Assembly (NCBI GenBank): GCA_963827335.1
Contig: CAWHAP010000023.1
Span: 496,001 to 560,000 of the forward strand
From: DASQMT01 sp963827335
GTDB lineage: Bacteria; Actinomycetota; Thermoleophilia; Solirubrobacterales; Solirubrobacteraceae
Direction: 5' to 3'
DNA length: 64,000 bases
Part shown: positions 1 through 5,888 of the stretch, one piece after another
Layout of the letters: every line of letters begins with the position of its first letter
Numbering within the stretch: position 1 is the first letter of the stretch
Program-made: the position numbers and the translations under genes
The notes under the pieces: model-generated
What the model was told of the DNA's origin: nothing
The model's database searches: none
Seen by the model: the letters and a program-made list of their open reading frames with translations, nothing else

Positions 1-839
1 CGCCGCGATCGACGCGGGGGAGGAGAGCGCGCGGGTCGGCGGGCGGATGATCGGCGGGACGATGCCGTCCGCGGGCGGCGGGCCGGGCTGGGCGCTCGCG
101 GCCTGCCGGCTGGAGTCGGGCCAGCCCGAGGCGGCGCTCGCCCTGATGCGCGAGCTGGGCGGCGAGGACCTCGAGCGCTTCGCCCCGGTCGAGCGCTGCT
201 TCGACTGGAGACCCTGGCGCTCGCCGAGCTCGCGCTCGGCCGCCCCGAGGCGGCCGGCGCCCTGGCAGGGCGCGCGGAGGCCCACGCCGAGCGGCTCGGC
301 CTGCAGCTCGCCGCGGCGCTCGCCCGCCGGACGCGCGCCGCCGTCCAGCTCGCCACGGGCGACGCGGCCGCTGCGGCGGCGTCGGCGCAGGCCTCGGTGG
401 ACGCGGCCGCGCGCGCCGGCGCGACGCTCCAGGTCGCCTACTCGCGCGCCGTCCTCGGCCGCGCCCTCGCCGCGGCGGGCGACCGGACGCGCGCGATCGC
501 CGTGCTGCGCGAGCCGAGCAGGAGCACGGCGCGGCCGGCTCGGTGCGCTCGCGCGACGAGGCGCGCCGCGACCTGCGCCGGCTCGGGGACCGCGCCGAGT
601 CGCGGGGCCCGCGCGCCGCCGGGGAATCCGGCCTGCCGGCGTTGAGCCGGCGCGAGGCGGAGATCGCCGAGATGGTCTGCGACCGGCACACGAACCGGGA
701 GATCGCCGCGGCGCTCTTCCTCAGCGAGAAGACGGTGGAGACGCACGTGCGCCACGTCTTCCACAAGCTCGGCGTCAGCTCGCGCGTGGCGGTCGCGCGC
801 CAGGTCGAGCAGGCCCGGCGCGCCGCGGACGCCGGATGA
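1..839 (+). pseudogene. 3' part of a large ATP-binding LuxR-family regulator, broken by two frameshifts
   Basis: The reading frame enters from the left edge and matches the C-terminal third of the LAL-type regulator at 50554-53454 in order, including ERCFDW, AIAVLRE and the LuxR helix-turn-helix. The helix-turn-helix (LSRREAEIAEMV, NREIAAALFLSEKTVETH, KLGVSSR) lies at about 640-805 and ends in a normal TGA. The homologous path uses frame 2 to about 207, frame 1 to about 513 and frame 3 after that. Each switch is explained by one missing base: tggGAGACC read as tggagacc, and gagGCCGAG read as gagccgag. Either this is a recently inactivated regulator or the assembly lost two single bases. A separate translation start at about 543 could still give a 98-residue helix-turn-helix fragment. 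The N-terminal ATPase lies outside the window. Confidence 0.75.
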
Positions 840-850
840 GGCGGCAGGTT

Positions 851-875
851 CAGGGTGTCGCCCTGATGTCCGGGG
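851..875 (+). promoter_or_regulatory. Candidate LuxR-type operator with inverted CAGGG/CCCTG arms
   Basis: Between the end of the regulator fragment and the small ORF at 901, the sequence reads CAGGG, five bases, CCCTG, then GATGTCCGGGG. A closely similar string (CAGGGATGTCCCC, then GGATGATCGGGG) lies at 53491-53515, upstream of the MMPL exporter and beside the intact paralogous regulator. Sharing a non-coding element next to two paralogous regulators suggests a binding site, but the assignment is inference. Confidence 0.4.
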
Positions 876-900
876 CGGCGCGCTGCGGGAAGGTGGTGCC

Positions 901-984
901 ATGTCCCGCGCTCTCGGCATCGGCGCCCTCGTCGCCTACAACCTGCTCTTCCTGCTCGCGCTCGCGTACGCCCTGACGATGTAG
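901..984 (+). CDS. 27-residue putative membrane peptide
   Basis: This is a short ATG-to-TAG frame beginning MSRALGIGALVAYNLLFLL, with one continuous hydrophobic segment over most of its length. A purine-rich GGGAAGGTGG sits about 5-14 bases before the start and could be its ribosome binding site. It follows the LuxR fragment closely, and the operator-like element at 851-875 lies just upstream. I recognise no family. The length alone does not establish coding, so this is a candidate only. If real, it would be a single-pass membrane microprotein co-regulated with the neighbouring regulator system. Confidence 0.4.
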   Translation: MSRALGIGALVAYNLLFLLALAYALTM

Positions 985-1018
985 GCGAACGCCTCGTGCG
1001 TGATGTTACGTTTCGCGC

Positions 1019-2005
1019 ATGCCCAGCACCGGGACCATCCGCGGCACCCATCACCTCACGTTCTGCGTCGGCCGCGCGCAGGAGGACTACGACTTCCACG
1101 TCGACCTGCTCGGCCTCAAGAGCATCAAGAAGACCGTGCTCTTCGATGGTGAGATCCCGATCTACCACCTCTACTACGGCAACCGCCTCGGGGACGGCAG
1201 CACGGTCCTGACGGCGTTCCCGTACCGCCAGGCGGGCTGGATGGGCAAGCGGGGCACGAACCAGCTCAAGCAGATCAACCTGTCGGTGCCCGCCGGGGCC
1301 ATCGGCTACTGGGCCGACCGGCTCCGCACCGCGGACGTGGCCTTCGAGGAGACGTCGCTCTTCGGCACCGAGCGCCTGCTGTTCGCGCATCCGTGCGGCA
1401 TCCCGTACGCGCTGGTGGGGGAGACGCAGCCCGATCCGCGCGAGCCGTGGGACCGCGGCGGGGTGCCGGGCGAGCACGCGATCCGCGGCGCCTATGGCAC
1501 GACGACGTCGGTGCGCGAGCCCGAGCCGATGGACTTCTTCCTGCAGCGCGCGTTCGGCGCCGAGCTGCTGTCGAGCGAGGGCCCGGGCCACCAGTACCGC
1601 GTCGGCACCGACGAGGGCCATGGCCGCATGCTCGAGCTGGTCGAGGAGCCGGACCTCCCGCAGGGCACGTGGCAGTTCGGCGAGGGCACGATCCACCACC
1701 ACGCGTTCGACGCGGTCACGTCCGAGAACCAGCTCGCGCTCAAGGACTGGATCGTCGGGCTCGGCTTCACCGACGTGTCCGACGTCAAGGACCGCGGCTA
1801 CTTCCACTCCGTCTACATGCGCACGCCGGGCGGCGCCCTGTTCGAGCTGGCCGTCCCGACGGAGCAGGGCTTCACGATCGACGAGGCCGAGGACGAGCTG
1901 GGCACGCACATGTGCATCCCGCCGCACTGGGAGGACCGGCGCGCGGAGATCGCGATGCTCGAGCCGATCGAGACGCGCGAGACGGTCGTCGACGCCGGTG
2001 GCTGA
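1019..2005 (+). CDS. Ring-cleaving dioxygenase of the hydroquinone/PcpA-MhqO (VOC) family
   Basis: This 328-residue protein has two glyoxalase-fold halves, and its length and layout match extradiol-type hydroquinone dioxygenases such as PcpA, LinE and MhqO. These use Fe(II) to open dihydroxylated aromatic rings in the cytoplasm. Visible candidate residues are His11/His12 (GTHHLTF), His226/His227 (TIHHHAF), Arg259, Tyr266 and Glu276 (LFELAV). From memory, these positions agree with the metal and second-shell residues described for PcpA. The next gene overlaps it by 8 nt and encodes an esterase-like hydrolase, the same pairing as Bacillus MhqO/MhqD, which respond to quinones. The natural substrate is unknown. 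Quinone or hydroquinone detoxification is the best reading. Confidence 0.85.
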   Translation: MPSTGTIRGTHHLTFCVGRAQEDYDFHVDLLGLKSIKKTVLFDGEIPIYHLYYGNRLGDGSTVLTAFPYRQAGWMGKRGTNQLKQINLSVPAGAIGYWADRLRTADVAFEETSLFGTERLLFAHPCGIPYALVGETQPDPREPWDRGGVPGEHAIRGAYGTTTSVREPEPMDFFLQRAFGAELLSSEGPGHQYRVGTDEGHGRMLELVEEPDLPQGTWQFGEGTIHHHAFDAVTSENQLALKDWIVGLGFTDVSDVKDRGYFHSVYMRTPGGALFELAVPTEQGFTIDEAEDELGTHMCIPPHWEDRRAEIAMLEPIETRETVVDAGG

Positions 2006-2579
2006 GCCGCCGCTCGCGAGGGCGGAGCAGGCGGTCGTGCTCGTCCATGGCCGCGAGCAGCGCACGGCCGAGCTGCGGGCCGCGCTCGCGGACCGGCTCG
2101 ACGCGCCGGGGGCGGCCTTCGTGCTGCCCGCGGCGCCGGGCTTCAGCTGGTACCCGGGTCGCTATCACCAGCCGCGGCCCGAGCTGGAGCCGGAGCTCGG
2201 GCGCGCCCTCGCCGCGCTCGCGGCGGCGATCGAGGGCACCGGTCTGCCGCCCGAGCGGATCGTGCTCGCCGGCTTCTCCCAGGGCGCCTGCCTCGTGGCG
2301 GACCTCGTGGCGCGCCGCCCCGCGCCGTACCGCGGCGTGGCGATCCTCACGGGCGCGCTCATCGGCGCCGGCGACGTGACCGTCCCGGCGCCGCAGGACG
2401 GGCTCCGCATCCGCTGCGTCACGCGCCGCGAGGACGAGTGGGTGGCGCTCGAGCGGGTCGAGGCGACGGTCGCCGCGTTCGCCGCCGCCGGCGCGGACGT
2501 GACCCTGACGGTCACCGACGAGACGGAGCACCGGATCGGCGACGAGGCCGTCGCCGCCGTGCAGTCGCTCCTGCGATAG
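1998..2579 (+). CDS. Alpha/beta hydrolase, phospholipase/carboxylesterase (MhqD-like)
   Basis: The protein has 193 residues from a GTG start inside the end of the dioxygenase gene, so the pair is probably translationally coupled. The nucleophile elbow GFSQGA carries the catalytic serine. A conserved VVLVHG strand-turn lies near the N-terminus, and late residues ETEHRIGDEA supply a likely catalytic histidine (EH). Size and motifs fit the carboxylesterase/lysophospholipase family that includes MhqD. Its place after a ring-cleaving dioxygenase suggests it handles the ring-fission product or an ester or thioester adduct; the chemistry is not known. The longer open frame upstream runs antiparallel in meaning to the dioxygenase and is not used. 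Confidence 0.8.
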   Translation: MAEPPLARAEQAVVLVHGREQRTAELRAALADRLDAPGAAFVLPAAPGFSWYPGRYHQPRPELEPELGRALAALAAAIEGTGLPPERIVLAGFSQGACLVADLVARRPAPYRGVAILTGALIGAGDVTVPAPQDGLRIRCVTRREDEWVALERVEATVAAFAAAGADVTLTVTDETEHRIGDEAVAAVQSLLR

Positions 2580-2603
2580 CCCGGCCGAAGTACCGTGGGG
2601 CGG

Positions 2604-3461
2604 ATGCCGCTCGACGCCGCCGCCTATCTGCGCCGCCTCGGCGTGGCGGCGCCGCGGCGGCCGGACCTCGCGGGGCTGCTCGCGCTGCACCGCGCCCACG
2701 TCGAGCGCGTCGCCTACGAGGCGGTCGACGTGCAGCTCGGCCGGCCCGCGCCGTTCGACGCGCCCGCTGCGGCGGCCCGCGTGGCCGCCGGCGACCGGGC
2801 GGGCTACTGCTACCACCAGAACGGCGCCTTCTCGGAGCTCCTGCGCGCGCTGGGCTACGACGTCACCTGGCACTGCGCGGGCATCCAGACGAGCGAGCCC
2901 GAGCCGCCCGGCCCGCCGCTCGCCAACCACCTCGCGCTGACCGTCGCCGGGCTCCCGTCGGCGGCATGCCCGGACGGCACCTGGCTCGTGGACGTGGGCA
3001 TGGGCGACGGGCTGCACCAGCCGCTCCCGCTCGTCGCGGGCACCCACCGCCAGGGCCCGTTCACCTTCGTGCTGCGGGCCTCGGACGCGGTGCCGGGCGG
3101 CTGGCGCTTCGATCACGATCGGGCGCTCAGCTTCGTGGGCATGGACTTCGGGCCCGCCCGCGCCGTGCCGTCCGACTTCGCCGCGCGCCACGCCGTCCTC
3201 TCGCGCTCGCCGTCGTCGTCGTTCGTGCGGACGTTCGCCGTCCTGCGGCGCGATGCCGCGGGCGTGGACGACCTCGTCGGCTGCGTGCTGCGGCGGATCG
3301 ACGCGGTCGGCCACGCGCGGCGGACGCTCGAGACCGCGGACGAGTGGTACGGCGCGCTGGCCGACGTCTTCGGCCTGCGGCTCGCGGACGTCGGCACGGC
3401 GGAGCGCGCCGCGCTGTGGGCCCGCGTGCGGGCCGCGCACGAGGCGTGGCTGGCGCGCTGA
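2604..3461 (+). CDS. nat: Arylamine N-acetyltransferase
   Basis: The enzyme transfers acetyl from acetyl-CoA to arylamines or hydrazines in the cytosol. From the ATG chosen here the protein has 285 residues. The Cys-His-Asp triad is visible: Cys69 in RAGYCYHQNG, His109 in ANHLAL and Asp130 in WLVDVGMGD. The ATG at 2604 puts the cysteine at position 69, its usual place in bacterial NATs, so I prefer it to the in-frame GTG nine bases earlier. It follows the dioxygenase/hydrolase pair by 24 nt in the same direction and may form one xenobiotic or aromatic-stress unit with it. Two large inverted repeats follow its stop. Confidence 0.9.
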   Translation: MPLDAAAYLRRLGVAAPRRPDLAGLLALHRAHVERVAYEAVDVQLGRPAPFDAPAAAARVAAGDRAGYCYHQNGAFSELLRALGYDVTWHCAGIQTSEPEPPGPPLANHLALTVAGLPSAACPDGTWLVDVGMGDGLHQPLPLVAGTHRQGPFTFVLRASDAVPGGWRFDHDRALSFVGMDFGPARAVPSDFAARHAVLSRSPSSSFVRTFAVLRRDAAGVDDLVGCVLRRIDAVGHARRTLETADEWYGALADVFGLRLADVGTAERAALWARVRAAHEAWLAR

Positions 3462-3481
3462 GCGTTCGCAGCCGACTCGGC

Positions 3482-3506
3482 GAACGTCAACACCGGCATG
3501 GAGGGG
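3482..3506 (+). repeat. Copy 1 of a short intergenic repeat (GAACGTCAAC...GGCAT.GAGGGG)
   Basis: This stretch, 20 bases after the NAT stop, begins GAACGTCAAC, then three bases, GGCAT, one base and GAGGGG. The same pattern occurs at 39111-39137 after the fused carnitine dehydrogenase gene. Both copies lie just downstream of plus-strand operons and next to large hairpins. It may be a small dispersed element or a shared 3'-end signal. Two copies are too few to decide. Confidence 0.4.
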
Positions 3507-3521
3507 TGGGATCGAGGTGCC

Positions 3522-3558
3522 CGGCGAGTTGACCGCGTATATGACGGTCAACTCGCCG
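3522..3558. repeat. Perfect 14-bp inverted repeat with a 9-nt AT-rich loop
   Basis: Arms CGGCGAGTTGACCG and CGGTCAACTCGCCG match perfectly around the loop CGTATATGA. It sits between the convergent NAT and protease genes. It could be a bidirectional terminator, though there is no T-run, or a protein-binding palindrome. Confidence 0.75.
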
Positions 3559-3563
3559 TCGAC

Positions 3564-3598
3564 GTCGACTCGACCACCCATACGGTGGTCAAGTCGAC
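3564..3598. repeat. 15-bp inverted repeat with one mismatch and a 5-nt loop
   Basis: Arms GTCGACTCGACCACC and GGTGGTCAAGTCGAC pair except at one position around the loop CATAC. It lies six bases after the preceding palindrome and shares the GT(T/C)GAC...GTC(A/G)A theme. The tandem arrangement between convergent genes argues for a common role in transcription termination or as a binding site. Confidence 0.7.
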
Positions 3599-3628
3599 AA
3601 CGACCTCGGTCCGCGTCGCGGTGCGACG

Positions 3629-5806
3629 TCAGTTCGCCGGGCTGCCTCCCGGCTGCACGACCCCGTTCACCGTGAGCGTGTACGCCGCGTACTGCTGCAC
3701 CTCTTCGGTCGGCTCGTCGTAGGCGACGATCGCGACCACCTTCTGGAACGGCGCGGCCAGCGCGAGCTCGCGCCGGTCCAGCCGGATGCGGTTGCGCCCG
3801 TCGAACTCGACCTGCAGCACGACCGGGACCCGGCCCTCGTTGATGCCGACGAGCCGGACGTTCCAGTTGTCGACCTCGACCGGGTCGATCTCCGTCGGCG
3901 AGTCGAACGGGTCGAGGCTCGAGCCGTCGCTGACCACCGTGCCGCCGACCGTGATGTCGTCGATCAGCAGCCCGCCCTCGTTGACGCCGCCGTCGCTGAC
4001 GTAGCGGAACGCGAGCAGGATGTCCTGCCCGGCGTAGGCCGACAGGTCGAACGAGTGCGGCTCGAACCCGTCCGTCGTGCCGTTCAGCGACGGGCCGAGC
4101 GGCCCGTCGACCGTCTTGTCACCCGCGATCGGCGTGTAGGTGGCGCCGTCGTCGGTCGACACCTGCACGTAGCCGTAGTCGTATCCCAGCTCCGCGCCGT
4201 ACTTCGCGAGGAACCGGAGGGTCGGGTCGGCGGTCGGCACGGTCACCCGCGTCACCGCGCTGGCGTCGGTGTTGTTGGCGTTGCCGGAGAACAGGACCGG
4301 GTTGCCGGGCCGGTCCGGGTCGTTGTTCACGATCGTCCACGCCAGCGGCAGCGGGGGCAGCGTCGCCGCCCCGTCGAAGGCCAGCGAGCGCAGGTCCCGC
4401 CCGCGCAGCACCTGCCCGCCGGCACCCTGGAGCTGGACGTAGTCCGCGCCGTTGGGCGCGGCCCCCGGGTTGTCGTTGACGTTCGGGTTGGCGAAGTTCA
4501 CCGTCGAGCGCAGGCTCGCGCTCGTCACCCGGCGCTTGGCCACGCCGAGCACGACGGAGAGCCGCGCGTCACCGACGAGCTTGTCGAGCAGGGTCGTCGA
4601 CTGGAAGTCGTGGATGACCCGGTACATGTCCCCGGCGCCCTCGGCGTCGAGCTGGGCGTCGAGGCTCTCGAGCCCCTGCCGGTCCGCGTCGTCGTGCAGC
4701 CGCGACAGGATGTCCTCGCCGTGGTGGTCGAGCAGGTACATCATGAACGAGTAGGCGTTCCCGTAGTCCGCCAGCACCGCGTTCGGGTTGTCGCCGTCAC
4801 CCCACAGCGTGAGCGAGTTCTCGGGGCCGCCGCAGTCGCGCGGGTTCGGGTTGAACGGCGTCTGGACCGAGCCGAAGCCCTGGAAGCAGTAGATGTGGCT
4901 GTCGGCGCCGCGGTCGAAGACCGTCCTCGTCGTGTCGACATAGCCGGTGAGCGTCTGGGCGAAGTCGGACAGCCCCTCGTTGACCCAGTTGACCTCGAAC
5001 GGATCCGTGTAGTAGTGCAGGAGGTGCTGCCACTCGTGCGCGAACGTGCTCTCGTAGAGGTTCGCGCGCGCCGGCCGGCTCGTGCACAGGTCGTCCGTCG
5101 GCTCGTCCGCGGGAGCGTCGCCCGAGCGGTGCGCCCAGTCGAACGCGTCGATCGTCATGACGTTGCGGTCGAGCAGCTCGTTGATCTGCGAGGAGAAGAA
5201 GCCGGCGATGTACGTCGGCGCCTCGGGGAACGTGTAGTAGTTGTCGTCGCGCACGTTGTCGATCAGCGCGACGGTCTTGTCCCCGTCGCCCGTGTAATCG
5301 CCGTCGATCTGCGCGGCCGTCCCGTCGCGGTCGGGCGGCGTGCTGAACGTCGCCGTCTCCTTCGGGTACATGTTCGTGTCGAACTCGGTGACCAGGCGCG
5401 CGACCTGCGCGTCGGTGACGGTCGTCGAGTTCGGGATCTGGGCGCGGCAGTCGCCGGCGGGGAACGCGGTGTCGTTCGCGACCCACACCTCGATCTTGTC
5501 GCCGACGCCGCGGAGCGTGTACTCCTTGAGGTAGAGCGTGCCGTTGAAGTCGTCGAGCCCCAGCCACGGGCGGACGGTCCCGACCGGCGGCGTCGGGGCG
5601 GCCGCCGGGGCGGCCAGGGCACGGGCCTGCGACCGCAGCCCGAGCTGCGCGGTCGAGTACTTCTTGCCCAGCGGCACTTCCCGGACGTCGGAGCGCGACG
5701 CGGACGCCGCTGCGGTGGTCTGCGCGCCGGCGCCGGCCGGCAGTGCAGCGAGCCCGGCCGCGGCGAGCGCCGCGACGATTCCCGCCGCAACATGCGGTCT
5801 TCTCAT
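3629..5806 (-). CDS. Secreted zinc metalloprotease, M6/immune-inhibitor-A-like
   Basis: The protein has 725 residues with a clear Sec signal peptide (MRRPHVAAGIVAALAAAGLA, then an Ala-rich cleavage region). The catalytic core holds HEWQH at residues 257-261 and a downstream NEGLSDFAQ with Glu277, the gluzincin-type arrangement of two His and one Glu around zinc. About 90 residues near 620-710 read like the beta-sandwich (MAM/immune-inhibitor-A-like) domain: DLSAYAGQDILLAFRY, then GLLIDDITVGG. It is probably exported and degrades extracellular protein. The open frame extends upstream, but the ATG preceding the signal peptide is the sensible start. It is convergent with NAT and 82 nt downstream of the ppdK stop on the same strand, so it is probably its own unit. 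Confidence 0.8.
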   Translation of the reverse strand: MRRPHVAAGIVAALAAAGLAALPAGAGAQTTAAASASRSDVREVPLGKKYSTAQLGLRSQARALAAPAAAPTPPVGTVRPWLGLDDFNGTLYLKEYTLRGVGDKIEVWVANDTAFPAGDCRAQIPNSTTVTDAQVARLVTEFDTNMYPKETATFSTPPDRDGTAAQIDGDYTGDGDKTVALIDNVRDDNYYTFPEAPTYIAGFFSSQINELLDRNVMTIDAFDWAHRSGDAPADEPTDDLCTSRPARANLYESTFAHEWQHLLHYYTDPFEVNWVNEGLSDFAQTLTGYVDTTRTVFDRGADSHIYCFQGFGSVQTPFNPNPRDCGGPENSLTLWGDGDNPNAVLADYGNAYSFMMYLLDHHGEDILSRLHDDADRQGLESLDAQLDAEGAGDMYRVIHDFQSTTLLDKLVGDARLSVVLGVAKRRVTSASLRSTVNFANPNVNDNPGAAPNGADYVQLQGAGGQVLRGRDLRSLAFDGAATLPPLPLAWTIVNNDPDRPGNPVLFSGNANNTDASAVTRVTVPTADPTLRFLAKYGAELGYDYGYVQVSTDDGATYTPIAGDKTVDGPLGPSLNGTTDGFEPHSFDLSAYAGQDILLAFRYVSDGGVNEGGLLIDDITVGGTVVSDGSSLDPFDSPTEIDPVEVDNWNVRLVGINEGRVPVVLQVEFDGRNRIRLDRRELALAAPFQKVVAIVAYDEPTEEVQQYAAYTLTVNGVVQPGGSPAN

Positions 5807-5888
5807 GGTGGTACCCCTGTGAGAGAGCTGCCACGGCGCCTGCCACGACGCCGTGCGATTGCCCGGAGTCCTACCGCATCGCGCCGGC

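Noticed and set aside
208..976. Continuation of the first open frame as a 309-residue protein
   Set aside because: After about position 207 the translation becomes Arg/Pro/Ser-rich. The paralog match moves to another frame.
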